Source: an uncultured cyanobacterium (GTDB lineage Bacteria > Cyanobacteriota > Cyanobacteriia > PCC-6307 > Cyanobiaceae). From it: a stretch of 51,614 bases of DNA. Below are positions 1-8,628 of this stretch, in pieces. Under the pieces are notes generated by a model. The model saw only the letters and a list, made by a program, of their open reading frames with translations. It searched no databases and had not been told where the DNA came from. Position numbers and translations under genes: made by a program. Positions within the stretch are counted from its first letter, which is position 1; every line of letters starts with the position of its first letter. The stretch covers positions 1 to 51,614 of the forward strand of contig CAIOCZ010000057.1 of assembly GCA_903856805.1 (NCBI GenBank). The letters are read 5' to 3'.

Positions 1-3000
1 AGCTGCCAGCCCACCCGCACCGCGTGGCCGATCACCACGTCCAGGGCCAGATCGTCGTCGAACTGCACCTGGGGATTGGCAGCCACGAAGGCCATCAGGG
101 TGAGCAGGGTTTCGGTGCAGAGCTGGCGATATTCCGGTGCCTCGATCTTGCTGAGCAAATGCTCCACCAAGGACGCGAAGTTGCGTTCGCCCGGGGTGGT
201 TTCGCTCAGCAGCGGCCCACTCTCCAGCCGATTGCGCCGCTCCAGCTTGTCGCCGATCACCAGGCCCCGGCAGTGATGCAGCAGGTCCCAGATGCCAGCA
301 AAGAAATCCCGCGGCACCCGCTGCAGGGTCCCCCGTCGCATCCGGTGCTGCAGCCAGCAGTTGCCCCGGGGTAGTTCCGCCAGCGGATCCGGCACCTCCC
401 AGCGCACCCTCCCTCGCAGGTGCAGCTGCTCCTTGCGTTGTAGCGCCGCCAGGGCCTGGTCCCCATCGGCCAGCACGGCCCGCAGCCGACGGCGGATCCC
501 ATGGGGCGGCAGGCTGCAGAGATGTTCAAAGGCATCGATCGGGCTGAGGTTCACCTCGGCCGCCAGATCTCCGGTGAGCAGCAGCAGCAGTTGGCCCAGT
601 TGCAGGGTGAGGCTGCCACTCAGCAGGTTCGGCTCCAGCCGGGCCAGGCTGTCGAGGGCGAGCAGCAACTCCTGCTGCAGCATCCACTCACGGCCGTCTT
701 CGCCGCCGAAGCGGCGGATCATCGCCGCGATCGCAGAGCTGCCCTGGGGGTGGCGGATCAGGGAGTCGTTGGTGTAGTTGCGGCCCACCACCACCTGCTT
801 CTGACGCACCAGCAGATCGGTGAGGGCGTCCTCCAGCTGGGGGTGCACCAGGCCCATCGCTCCGGCGGCGCGCCGCACCACGTTCCAGTCCGCCTCCGCC
901 AGCCCGCGGCGATACACCTCTTCGAGCAAGGCCATCAGCTTCACGGGTGTCCCCGCCACCGGACCCTGCAGGCGGGCATCGGGACCCAGTCGACGGCCGA
1001 GCAGCTCCAGCACCTCCGCCTGCTCCGGCAGGGAGGTGCTGCGCCACAGCCGTTCCGCCAGGTCGCCCACGGGAATCTCCTCCAGCTCCTGTTCCTCCCG
1101 GGCAGTGAGCGGCTGGTAGCTCGCCGCAGGGGGCAGGAGGGTGGGGCCGCCCTGCCAGAGATTGCAGCTGGCCACCGCCTGGGGGGGGAGGTCCACCCAG
1201 CTGGCCTGGCTGGCCAGCTCGCTCAAGGGGGCCAGTTGCACCGGCACCCCCTCCAGCAGGCCCTCTTGCAGCTGGCGCCCCAGCTCCAGAAAGGCCTCCG
1301 GATTGCGCCGGAACGGGCCGGCTCCGATCGGAATCAGCAGCAGCGGCGAGCCAACGCCGCGCCAGTGGCGCTGCAACAACCGCACTTCACTGGCCACCGC
1401 ATCCACCAGCTGCTGGGGATCGTCGGCCAGATAGAAGGTGTCGTCCTCCAGCACCGCCGGCAGGAAGGCGATCATTTCGGTGCCATGGCGGTAGAGGCGG
1501 GCGGTGGCCATCGTTTCGATGCGCACCCGCGGATGGCCGCCCAACCCCAGCCGGGCATTGGCCCCCACGGTGGCCATCCGTTGCCCCAGCTCGCGCGAGC
1601 TGGCCACCCGCAGTCGGCTCTGGCCGTCGCCACTGGTCTGCACCGGCAGGCCCGCCGCCGCCAGGGTGGTCGCCAAGGTGCCATCTTCCGGCACCAGCGT
1701 CACTAGCACCTCCGCCGCCCCGAGGGGGGCCGGGAAGCGCCGCTGGCTCGGGTCGAGGTCGTCCGGGCTGATCAGTCCGTGCAGCAGCAGGTCGGACAGC
1801 CAGGTGAGGCTCTGGGTCCAGAGCAGGGGCACGTTGTCATTGGCTACCCGCGCCTGGCTGCCCGGATTGCACCGTTCCGTCTCAATGGCCTCGGCGGGCA
1901 CCAGATAGAGCTCCGGCAGCAGCGGCACGCCGTCCACGGTCAGGCTCAGTTCATCGAGCCGTTGGCGCCAGCGGCGGGCTTCGTTCCAGCGCCCTTCGCA
2001 GCAGGCGGTGATCAGCTCATAGGCCAGGAATAGGGGCCATTCACATTCGATGTGCTCGAACTCGGCCAATTCCTCCCGTTCGTAGTGCAGCCGGGTCACG
2101 TCTTCCACCACCGTTTGGTGGCCGTCCCGGCGGAAGCGCTTGTAGCCGTAGGCGCCCCCGAGTTCGCCCCGGATCTTGGCGCGGGTGCGGGCCACCAGCG
2201 CCGGATCCTCCACCGCCCAGGCGGGATAGCCGATCACCGCCAGGCAGGCGCTGTCCACCTCCTTGCTGGCGGATTCCCGCGGCAGCAGAGCGCGCAGGGC
2301 CCGGCGCAGCCGCACGATGGCGTCGTGGGGGATCACCAGGCAGCAGCTGCCGTCGCCGTGGGGGCCGTAGAGATCGAGGCCCTCGAGGGACTCCAGCGCC
2401 GCCTTCACCAGGCCGATCGAGCTGGCGTTCCGCTCCGGCAGGCCGTGGTTGCCCTTGTCCCCCCGTTCCCAGATGCCGTAATCCGCCACCCGGTAGGCGC
2501 GGGCCACGTAGTACACCAGGTTCTGGATGAAGTCCCGTTCGTGGCTGGTCTGCACTACCACCAACCCGGACCGGGTGAGCTGGGCCAGTTGCAGCAGGAA
2601 CAGGGCCGTCGCATCCAGTTGCAGATGGCCCCAGCCGTCGTCGGGCACCACCGGATCCCCGCTGGCGGTGTCGAACTTGGCGTGGATGGCATCCAGCGGG
2701 TCCAGGCTGGTTTTGAACCGCTCCACCTTGGCGGCCTGGCGCAGCATGGCCGCCATCAGGCCGCGCATCAGTTGCAGCACCCGCTGCTCCAGTTCAAAGG
2801 CGCGGCGGTTCACCCCTGGCAGCCGTCGATAGGCCAGGGCCAGCCCCCAGACGCACTGAATCGAGTACACACAGTCCCGAACCCAGGCATCACCGTAGTT
2901 GCCATGCACGGTGTGGGCGGTGCTGGCGGGCAACAGGCCCGTCAGGGGATGTTGCCGGCTGATCACCACCCGCTCGATCTGGGCATCGATCTGGGCGAGA

Positions 3001-3104
3001 AACTCCCGGGCCTGGTCGTCACCGGGGGGGGTGGGGGCGGTGCCGTTGAGCGCGTCGGAGTTGGTGATGGTGGGGGACCTTAGGCCACAGTTGGCAGCGT
3101 CCAC
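1..3104 (-). CDS. GH15-like / phosphorylase-kinase-alpha-like protein, 3' end outside window
   Basis: A continuous minus-strand frame of about 1,034 codons enters from the left edge, so its C-terminus is missing. Near residue 60 it reads HGNYGDAWVRDCVYS, the opening of the alpha/alpha-toroid of the GH15 glucoamylase-like and phosphorylase b kinase alpha/beta family. Later blocks WERGDKGNHGLPERN and ECEWPLFLAYELI also fit. Large proteins of this family occur in cyanobacteria, and their substrate is not settled; a role in glucan metabolism is inference. GTG at 3104 is my start because the frame opens there, but it has no good ribosome site and a later start is possible. The gene diverges from the glycosyltransferase at 3149, so the 44 bp between them must hold both start regions. 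Confidence 0.8.
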   Translation of the reverse strand, partial: MDAANCGLRSPTITNSDALNGTAPTPPGDDQAREFLAQIDAQIERVVISRQHPLTGLLPASTAHTVHGNYGDAWVRDCVYSIQCVWGLALAYRRLPGVNRRAFELEQRVLQLMRGLMAAMLRQAAKVERFKTSLDPLDAIHAKFDTASGDPVVPDDGWGHLQLDATALFLLQLAQLTRSGLVVVQTSHERDFIQNLVYYVARAYRVADYGIWERGDKGNHGLPERNASSIGLVKAALESLEGLDLYGPHGDGSCCLVIPHDAIVRLRRALRALLPRESASKEVDSACLAVIGYPAWAVEDPALVARTRAKIRGELGGAYGYKRFRRDGHQTVVEDVTRLHYEREELAEFEHIECEWPLFLAYELITACCEGRWNEARRWRQRLDELSLTVDGVPLLPELYLVPAEAIETERCNPGSQARVANDNVPLLWTQSLTWLSDLLLHGLISPDDLDPSQRRFPAPLGAAEVLVTLVPEDGTLATTLAAAGLPVQTSGDGQSRLRVASSRELGQRMATVGANARLGLGGHPRVRIETMATARLYRHGTEMIAFLPAVLEDDTFYLADDPQQLVDAVASEVRLLQRHWRGVGSPLLLIPIGAGPFRRNPEAFLELGRQLQEGLLEGVPVQLAPLSELASQASWVDLPPQAVASCNLWQGGPTLLPPAASYQPLTAREEQELEEIPVGDLAERLWRSTSLPEQAEVLELLGRRLGPDARLQGPVAGTPVKLMALLEEVYRRGLAEADWNVVRRAAGAMGLVHPQLEDALTDLLVRQKQVVVGRNYTNDSLIRHPQGSSAIAAMIRRFGGEDGREWMLQQELLLALDSLARLEPNLLSGSLTLQLGQLLLLLTGDLAAEVNLSPIDAFEHLCSLPPHGIRRRLRAVLADGDQALAALQRKEQLHLRGRVRWEVPDPLAELPRGNCWLQHRMRRGTLQRVPRDFFAGIWDLLHHCRGLVIGDKLERRNRLESGPLLSETTPGERNFASLVEHLLSKIEAPEYRQLCTETLLTLMAFVAANPQVQFDDDLALDVVIGHAVRVGWQ

Positions 3105-3148
3105 TCTGGAGCTGAGCCATAGATTCTCTCCCGGAGAGCCTCCCCCCC

Positions 3149-3877
3149 ATGGCAGCAATTGAGACGGTCCCGCTGCGCACGCGTGTGCTGGACGTGCCGG
3201 TGGATGTCTGCCCCAGCGTGCTGGAGGCCGCCCTGGCCCTCCATGGTCGGGGCGGTGGTCAGATTGTCACCCTCAACGCTGAGATGACCATGGCGGCCCT
3301 GGCCGATCCGGCCTTGGCTGCCGTCATCGAGGCGGCTTCGCTGGTGATCCCTGATGGCTCCGGGGTGGTGTGGGCCTTGGGGCGCCAGGGACGGCGGGTG
3401 CGGCGCAGTCCCGGCATCGAGCTGGCGCGCCAGTTGCTCGAGCACGCCAGCCGCCAGGGTTGGCGCGTTGCCTTGGTGGGCGCCAGTCCGCAGGTGATGG
3501 CGGCGCTCACGGCCCGCCTGGCCCAGGATTTTCCCGCCCTGCAGCTGGTGATGCAGGTGGATGGCTATCGGCCGGCGGAGGCCTGGCCGGAAGTGGAGCG
3601 CGAACTGCTGGCGCTCCAGCCCGACCTGGTGCTGGTGGCCCTTGGTGTGCCGCGCCAGGAGCTCTGGATTCAGGCCCTTCCCGCCACGCGATCCGGCCTG
3701 TGGATGGGCGTGGGCGGCAGTTTTGATGTCTGGGCCGGCCTCAAGAAACGGGCCCCCGCCTGGATGGGGGCCCTGCACATTGAGTGGTTGTACCGGCTGC
3801 TCAAGGAGCCCTACCGCTGGCGGCGGATGCTGGCTTTGCCCCGTTTCGCCTGGGCTGTCCTTCAGGACAAGCCCTGA
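3149..3877 (+). CDS. WecG/TagA/CpsF family glycosyltransferase
   Basis: The 242-residue protein matches the GT26 (WecG/TagA/CpsF) family over its full length. Family members transfer a sugar, such as an N-acetylmannosamine derivative, onto a lipid-linked acceptor at the inner membrane face. Visible family blocks are TLNAEMTMAALADP near residue 47, IPDGSGVVWALG near residue 70 with the conserved aspartate, VALVGASPQ near residue 110, LVALGVPRQELW near residue 167 and GVGGSFDVWAG near residue 190. The basic C-terminal tail (LYRLLKEPYRWRRM) is typical and probably peripheral to the membrane. The acceptor and sugar cannot be read from sequence. A WecA/MraY-like lipid-linker enzyme lies at 18022, which could supply a polyprenyl acceptor; that link is inference. 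Confidence 0.9.
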   Translation: MAAIETVPLRTRVLDVPVDVCPSVLEAALALHGRGGGQIVTLNAEMTMAALADPALAAVIEAASLVIPDGSGVVWALGRQGRRVRRSPGIELARQLLEHASRQGWRVALVGASPQVMAALTARLAQDFPALQLVMQVDGYRPAEAWPEVERELLALQPDLVLVALGVPRQELWIQALPATRSGLWMGVGGSFDVWAGLKKRAPAWMGALHIEWLYRLLKEPYRWRRMLALPRFAWAVLQDKP

Positions 3878-3902
3878 GCGGCTGCGGCGTCAGGCTGGGC
3901 GC

Positions 3903-4061
3903 TCAGCGGAACCCCACTGACGCTTGCCAGACAAAGGCCAGCAGCAGGAAGAAGAGGGGAATGATCGGCAGGATGTCGACCAAGGGGCCGAAGGCCTGAT
4001 AGGCCTCGGGGAGCTGGGCAAGGAGGGGGGCGTGGGAACCGGCCAGCAGCGAGAGCGCCAT
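3903..4061 (-). CDS. psbK: Photosystem II reaction center protein K
   Basis: This 52-residue protein is PsbK, a single-helix subunit of photosystem II in the thylakoid membrane. The mature part reads [16 protein letters not shown] followed by the helix [18 protein letters not shown], which is nearly invariant in cyanobacteria and plastids. The stretch before LPEAYQAF is the leader that is cleaved in the family. I start at ATG 4061 (MALSLLAGS) because it gives the usual precursor length; an ATG further upstream in the same frame would run into tgt. The gene lies 32 bp downstream of tgt on the same strand, and the two are probably co-transcribed. Confidence 0.96.
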   Translation of the reverse strand: MALSLLAGSHAPLLAQLPEAYQAFGPLVDILPIIPLFFLLLAFVWQASVGFR

Positions 4062-4093
4062 ATCTGGATGCAATCCATTGCAGTGGCTGGAAC

Positions 4094-5194
4094 TTACCAC
4101 GTGTGAGCGGCGGGAGAAGCCGGTTCCCAGGGAGCGAAATCCTCTGCAAAACAACCATCCCGGATCGCCTGGGCCATGGCACGGGTGAAGCGCAGCAGGG
4201 TGGTCAGGTTGTGGAGGCTCAGCAGGGTGCGGCCCAGCATTTCCTGGCTGCGGATCAGGTGGTGCAGGTAGGCGCGACTGTGTTGGCGGCAGGCCAGGCA
4301 GGGGCAGCTGGGATCGAGGGGGGTGTGGTCGTGGCGGAAGCGGGCGTTCTTGAGGTTCCAGCGTTCGCCCCCCACCAAGGCGGCCCCATGGCGGCCCAGG
4401 CGGGTGGGCAGCACGCAGTCGAACAGATCGAACCCCTCGGCCACCGCCACCGCCAGTTCCCGCAGGCTGCCCACCCCCATCAGGTAGTGGGGGCGGTCCT
4501 CCGGCAGCAGGGGGCCCACCTCACGCACGATCCGGTGCATCTCCTCCACCGGCTCCCCCACGCTCACGCCCCCCACCGCAATTCCGGGCAGGTTCATCGC
4601 CGCCACGATCCGGGCCGATTCCCGTCGCAGGTGCGGAAAGCAGCCCCCCTGCACGATGCCGAACAGGGCCTGGTTCGCCCGGTCGTGCACCGCCAGGCAA
4701 CGCTCCAGCCAGGCGTGGGTGCGGCGGCTGGCTTCCGCCACCGCGGCCTCGCTCGCCGGATAGGGGGGGCACTGGTCGAAGGCCATCGCCACGTCCGCCC
4801 CGAGGGCCATCTGGATCTCCATCGACCGTTCCGGGGTGAGGGTGATCCGGGCCCCGTCCCTGGGGGAGCGGAACACCACCCCGTGGTCGTCGATGCGATT
4901 GATGTTGCCCAGGCTGAACACCTGGAAACCACCGGAATCGGTGAGCAGGGGCCCAGGCCAGCCCATGAACTGATGCAGGCCGCCCGCCTCCGCCACCACC
5001 GTTTCGCCGGGCTGCAGATGCAGGTGGTACGTGTTGGCCAGCACCATTTCTGCCCCCGTGTCGGCTAGCTGGGGGGTGCTCACCCCCTTCACCGTGGCGG
5101 CCGTGCCCACCGGCATGAAGCGGGGGGTGTGAACCTGTCCGTGGGGGGTGTGGAAGCAGCCGCAGCGGGCCCGGCTGTGGGGGCAGCGGGCCAC
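4094..5194 (-). CDS. tgt: tRNA-guanine transglycosylase (queuine/preQ1)
   Basis: Tgt exchanges guanine at the wobble position of GUN-anticodon tRNAs for a queuine precursor. The sequence shows the family signatures [35 protein letters not shown] with its catalytic aspartate, GIVQGG, and [13 protein letters not shown] with the nucleophile aspartate. The C-terminal zinc site [17 protein letters not shown] has three cysteines and a histidine. From GTG 5194 the protein has 366 residues, normal for the family. The coding similarity seems to continue about seven residues further upstream (SDFAFEV), where no standard start codon exists, so the true start may be a rare codon just before 5194. A much longer frame from ATG 5518 would overlap cobS and is unlikely. 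Confidence 0.93.
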   Translation of the reverse strand: MARCPHSRARCGCFHTPHGQVHTPRFMPVGTAATVKGVSTPQLADTGAEMVLANTYHLHLQPGETVVAEAGGLHQFMGWPGPLLTDSGGFQVFSLGNINRIDDHGVVFRSPRDGARITLTPERSMEIQMALGADVAMAFDQCPPYPASEAAVAEASRRTHAWLERCLAVHDRANQALFGIVQGGCFPHLRRESARIVAAMNLPGIAVGGVSVGEPVEEMHRIVREVGPLLPEDRPHYLMGVGSLRELAVAVAEGFDLFDCVLPTRLGRHGAALVGGERWNLKNARFRHDHTPLDPSCPCLACRQHSRAYLHHLIRSQEMLGRTLLSLHNLTTLLRFTRAMAQAIRDGCFAEDFAPWEPASPAAHTW

Positions 5195-5239
5195 AACCTC
5201 GAAGGCGAAGTCGGATGCGATCGTGATGGCGAGCCGGCG

Positions 5240-6040
5240 GTGCTGTGCCGACGCTACGTGCCGTCTTTCCGTTTTCCGTTGCCCCGTCCCGCCTGGCTGG
5301 CCGATCTGGCCGGCGCCTGGATTTTCTATTCCGTGCTGCCGGCCTGGCCCTGGCCGGCGCCGCGCTTTGAGCGCATCGCCCGCTTCGCCCCCTGGATTGG
5401 GCTGGTGTTGGGCGGCTTGCAGGCCCTGCTGTGGTGGAGCCTGCAGGCACGGGTGCCCCTGCTGGCCCAGGTGGCCCTGGTGCTGGCCGCGGGCCTGCTG
5501 CTCAGCGGGGGGCTTCATATGGATGGGGCCATGGACACGGCCGATGGCCTGGCCGCCGGCGAGCGGTTGCTGGAGGCCATGGAGGACAGCCGGGTGGGGG
5601 CCAGTGGGGCCCAGGCCCTGGCCCTGCTGCTGTTGCTGCGCGGGGCTGCCCTGGCCTGCCTTGGACCCCTGGCACCCCTGCCGCTGGTGGCGGCGGCAGT
5701 CTGGGGACGGATCGCGCCCCTAGTGGCCATGGCCCGTTTCCCCTACCTTCGCCCTGGCGGCAGCGCCGGCTTCCATCGCCGCCACTGGGCCGGGTTAGCG
5801 GTGGAACTGCGGCCTTCGCTGCTGCTGCTGCTGGCCCTTGCGCTGATGAGCGGTGGGCGAGCCAGCGCCCTGGTGGCGGCCCTTGGGATGGTGCCGGCGG
5901 TGGTGGTCCCCCTCTGGCTGGGCCGCAGGCTGGGGGGGCACAGCGGCGACAGCTACGGTGCCTGTGTGGAGTGGACGGAAACCCTGGCGCTGCTTCTCAG
6001 TGGGCTGGTGGTGACTCTGGTGCTGGGGCCGGCAGGCTGA
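5240..6040 (+). CDS. cobS: Adenosylcobinamide-GDP ribazoletransferase
   Basis: CobS (cobalamin synthase) joins adenosylcobinamide-GDP with alpha-ribazole (phosphate), the late membrane step of cobamide assembly. The 266-residue protein is very hydrophobic, with several membrane segments, and carries the family blocks [37 protein letters not shown] and [15 protein letters not shown]. The [11 protein letters not shown] motif with clustered aspartates is the expected active site. GTG 5240 is chosen; GTG 5258 is an equally possible start. The first ATG in frame (5129) would overlap tgt on the other strand. The 3' end overlaps the opposing histidine kinase by 44 bp. Confidence 0.92.
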   Translation: MLCRRYVPSFRFPLPRPAWLADLAGAWIFYSVLPAWPWPAPRFERIARFAPWIGLVLGGLQALLWWSLQARVPLLAQVALVLAAGLLLSGGLHMDGAMDTADGLAAGERLLEAMEDSRVGASGAQALALLLLLRGAALACLGPLAPLPLVAAAVWGRIAPLVAMARFPYLRPGGSAGFHRRHWAGLAVELRPSLLLLLALALMSGGRASALVAALGMVPAVVVPLWLGRRLGGHSGDSYGACVEWTETLALLLSGLVVTLVLGPAG

Positions 6041-7130
6041 GCCGGAAGGCATTGCCGTCGGCGGGCAGGGCCGGAGCCACCAGGGCCGGCGGAATCACCA
6101 GCTCCAGACTGCCGCCCAGGGAGCGGGCCAGCTCGCGGGCCAGGGCCAGGCCCAGGCCGGAGCCCGGTAGGGGCTGGCCCTGGCGGCCGCGCCAGCCCCG
6201 CTCGAAGATCATCTCCTGTTCCGCCGGGTCGATGGCGCTGCCGCCATCCCAGACGGTGAGGTTGAGTCCCGAGGCGGTTTCGTGGCAATGCAGCCCCACC
6301 GCGCAACCCGCCGCGCTGTAGCGGAAGGCATTTTCCAGCAGATTGGCCAGGATTTCGGCCACGGCGCCGCTGTCCCCCCGCCAGGTGGGCAGCTGGGTCG
6401 GGGCCTGCCAGGGACGCCCCTGCAGCGTGGCGGTGGCCTCCGCCCGTTGCAGCAGGGGCATGAGCAGGTCGCGCAGGGGTTGCCCCTCGGGCCCGCTGAA
6501 CAGGGGCGGCAGCAGTAGGGGCTGGGGACCAGGAGCTGGGGCGATGCGGGGATCGGGGCGCGTGAGGGCACTGATCGCATCCACATAGCGGTTCAGTTGG
6601 CGCTCTTCGGCCAGCAAGCCCTCCACCAAGGTGCGGTTGGCACTGTCGTGGTCGAGCCGGCGGCGTAGCAGCTGGCCAAAGGTGCGGAGGGCCGTGAGCG
6701 GATTGCGCAATTGGTGCACCAGCAGCCGCAGCTGTTCGTCCTGGGCCTCCAGGCGCTGCCGCAGCCCCTGGGCCTCCAGGTCGAGGCGCAGCGCTTCGGT
6801 GAGACAAAGCGCCACCGCCTGCAAGCGTTCGCGCAGGCTGTCGGGCCACGGGGCGCTGGCCGTCTCCACCTGGAGGGCCCCCAGCAGGAGCTGCTCGTCA
6901 CGCAGGGGCAGCCAGCGGCGCTGCTCCTCCGGTTGCCGCAGCGGGCTGGCGGAGTCCACCGCCGGCAGGGCGCGGCCATCGGCGGGCCAGCGGCCCACGG
7001 GCAGCAGGCTGGGCTGGCCCCCTTCGGCCCGTTGAGTGACGTAAACCACCAGGCACCGGACCTCCCGGCAATCGCTGAACTGGCTGAGTTGGTAGCGCAG
7101 CAGGGCGAGGAACCGTTCTGAAACGGGCAT
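5997..7130 (-). CDS. Sensor histidine kinase without membrane segments
   Basis: A 377-residue two-component kinase with no membrane helix. Residues 1-115 look like a divergent GAF-type sensor region, followed by a short helical linker (about 115-138). The H-box LLVHQLRNPLTALRTF places the phospho-accepting histidine at residue 139. The N-box NLLENAFRYS is near 263-272, the G1 box VWDGGSAID near 293, the F box IFERGW near 308 and the G2 box GSGLGLALARELA near 323. These are the complete ATP-binding elements, so it should be active. No response regulator lies next to it, so its partner is unknown. Its 3' end overlaps cobS, and upstream it faces the long leader of the DUF3155 gene. Confidence 0.88.
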   Translation of the reverse strand: MPVSERFLALLRYQLSQFSDCREVRCLVVYVTQRAEGGQPSLLPVGRWPADGRALPAVDSASPLRQPEEQRRWLPLRDEQLLLGALQVETASAPWPDSLRERLQAVALCLTEALRLDLEAQGLRQRLEAQDEQLRLLVHQLRNPLTALRTFGQLLRRRLDHDSANRTLVEGLLAEERQLNRYVDAISALTRPDPRIAPAPGPQPLLLPPLFSGPEGQPLRDLLMPLLQRAEATATLQGRPWQAPTQLPTWRGDSGAVAEILANLLENAFRYSAAGCAVGLHCHETASGLNLTVWDGGSAIDPAEQEMIFERGWRGRQGQPLPGSGLGLALARELARSLGGSLELVIPPALVAPALPADGNAFRLSLPAPAPESPPAH

Positions 7131-7164
7131 TACCGGCGCATTGCAGCGTCATTGTGACCATTTC

Positions 7165-7178
7165 CGTGGACATCCACG
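7165..7178. promoter_or_regulatory. Palindrome in divergent intergenic region, possible operator
   Basis: CGTGGA-CA-TCCACG is a perfect 6-bp inverted repeat with a 2-bp spacer, 35 bp upstream of the histidine kinase start and far upstream of the DUF3155 gene. It resembles a dimeric regulator site in form. No known binding consensus is claimed, and a chance palindrome is possible. Confidence 0.3.
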
Positions 7179-7243
7179 ACGAACTGCGATCCAAATCCGA
7201 AAAAAAGCGTTAAGCTGCTGGTATCGACCACTACTTCGCAGTC

Positions 7244-7436
7244 CCTTGGTGGGCAGCAGGCAAGGTCGTAGCGGTCAAGGTTGCGCTTCTACGCAGCTGA
7301 GGCTACAGCAGAGGCTGATGCTTCCCTCTCCTGTCGTGGCGCGCTGCTTGCAGTTCGCCCCCGTTGCGCCCTGGTCTGCGGCAGACCACCGTCAAGGACC
7401 CCAGACGTATGGGCGTGAATCCCTGGCCTGCCCAGG
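7244..7436 (+). promoter_or_regulatory. Structured 5' leader or small RNA candidate upstream of the DUF3155 gene
   Basis: The gap from 7131 to 7530 has no convincing gene. It holds a row of local hairpins on the plus strand: CCTTG/CAAGG (7244-7265), CGTAG/CTACG (7267-7293), GGTCTG/CAGACC with a 3-nt loop (7373-7387) and CCTGG/CCAGG (7422-7436). A run of A before 7207 and the AT-rich stretch after it could hold a promoter. This suggests a long structured leader or a separate small RNA. I could not match it to tmRNA, RNase P RNA, SRP RNA, or a known riboswitch. Confidence 0.3.
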
Positions 7437-7530
7437 AGGTTCCTCAATTGGTCGGCGTTCCCCGCCTCGCGCAGTTTGCCGGCCTGCCAATCCCATCCCC
7501 TCTCAGCCTCCCAAGTCAGGGAGTCGTGCT

Positions 7531-7902
7531 ATGTCCAAGAAGCGCAAGCGCATCAGCCGTCGTCGTCTTGCCGGTCAGCGCGTGCTGGCCCATGTCGCCA
7601 CCTTCAACCTCGAGACCGGTTCCCATAAGCCGGTCACGGCGGCTCGCCGCTTCATTGCTGAGGGCGACTTGGTGCCACCGGCGATCCTGAATGTGCGCCG
7701 CAACGAGCACACCACCGACCGGTTCTTCTGGGGGGAGAAGGGCCTGTTCAGCGCCCAGTACGCCGAAGAGAACCACTTCCTGTTCCCCTCCCTGCGGGCG
7801 ATCGTCGATCGCATTGGCGAAGAGGTGCTCTTCGAAGGCATCGAAGCCTTGGCCGCCGACGACTGGGAAGAGATGGAAGAGTACGAATACGCCTTCGTTT
7901 GA
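7531..7902 (+). CDS. DUF3155 family protein
   Basis: A 123-residue conserved cyanobacterial protein of unknown function, recognised as the DUF3155 family. It begins with a very basic segment (SKKRKRISRRRLAGQRVL) and has a central block PVTAARRFIAEGDLVPPA and a strongly acidic tail (DDWEEMEEYEYAFV). The charge layout suggests a nucleic-acid or protein binding role, but that is inference. ATG 7531 is used because the basic N-terminus is typical; the frame continues upstream without a likely start. It is preceded by an unusually long structured leader and followed by the convergent hydrolase gene 29 bp away. Confidence 0.85.
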   Translation: MSKKRKRISRRRLAGQRVLAHVATFNLETGSHKPVTAARRFIAEGDLVPPAILNVRRNEHTTDRFFWGEKGLFSAQYAEENHFLFPSLRAIVDRIGEEVLFEGIEALAADDWEEMEEYEYAFV

Positions 7903-7931
7903 TTCAACGGGCCAGGCTGCGGCGGTCCCCT

Positions 7932-8573
7932 TCAGGGCCGCCAGCCGTTGGCGAGGAACTGACGCATGGGGGGAAACAGGTCGGGGGGGATGCCATGGCC
8001 ACCCTGGAAACTGAGGTGCTCCACCGTCCCGCCGGCCCGTAGCAGGGCCTGCTCCAACGCCGTGCAGGCGGCGAAGGGCACCACCGCATCCATTTCCCCG
8101 TGGGTGAGCAAAATCGGACTCCTGGGCTGGTCTGGACTCCAGTCGGGGTGGGGATAGGCGCTGCAGGCGATCAGGCTCGCCAGCGGTAGCGCCCCGCCGG
8201 CCCCCGTCGCCACATCCAGGGCCATCGCCCCACCCTGGGAAAAACCAAGCAGGGCCGTTCGCTCCAGCGGTACCGAGCGGCCTAGCTCCTCCAAGCGCCG
8301 CCGCAGGGAGGAACGGGCGTCTGGAAGCTGGTCGAACTGGGGCGGCTGTAGTCCATACCACTGCCGTCCGCATCCCCCCGGGTGGGGATGGGGAGCCCGC
8401 AGGGCCACCACGCTCACCTCCGGTCCCGCTAACTCCGTCCCCAGGTCCAGGAGGTCATCGGCATCGGCACCCCAGCCATGGAGCAGCACCAGCCGCCGCT
8501 GGGCCTGGCTCGGGCCCACCTGCAGCTGTTGTCCGTCGTCGGAGGGCAGGAATTCCGGGAATGGGGAGGTCAC
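7932..8573 (-). CDS. Alpha/beta hydrolase, phospholipase/carboxylesterase type
   Basis: A 213-residue serine hydrolase of the phospholipase/carboxylesterase family. The oxyanion loop [13 protein letters not shown] is at residues 30-42, the nucleophile elbow GFSQGG puts Ser at 112, Asp is at 162 in [10 protein letters not shown], and His at 193 in GGHGIP. The triad is complete. Proteins of this type act on short acyl esters, and the physiological substrate is unknown. I use the GTG at 8573 (next to another GTG at 8576) because the longer frame from 8663 would run into purH. It is divergent from purH with a 55-bp gap. Confidence 0.85.
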   Translation of the reverse strand: MTSPFPEFLPSDDGQQLQVGPSQAQRRLVLLHGWGADADDLLDLGTELAGPEVSVVALRAPHPHPGGCGRQWYGLQPPQFDQLPDARSSLRRRLEELGRSVPLERTALLGFSQGGAMALDVATGAGGALPLASLIACSAYPHPDWSPDQPRSPILLTHGEMDAVVPFAACTALEQALLRAGGTVEHLSFQGGHGIPPDLFPPMRQFLANGWRP

Positions 8574-8628
8574 CACGGTCGGGTTGCCGCTGCTGCGTAG
8601 GTTGTTGCCTGAACCACCTTGCTCCGCC

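Noticed and set aside
501-3083. Long plus-strand open frames (501-1706 and 2052-3083)
   Set aside because: They are mirror frames of the GH15-like gene; the products are rich in Gln, His, Gly and Arg with no family signs.
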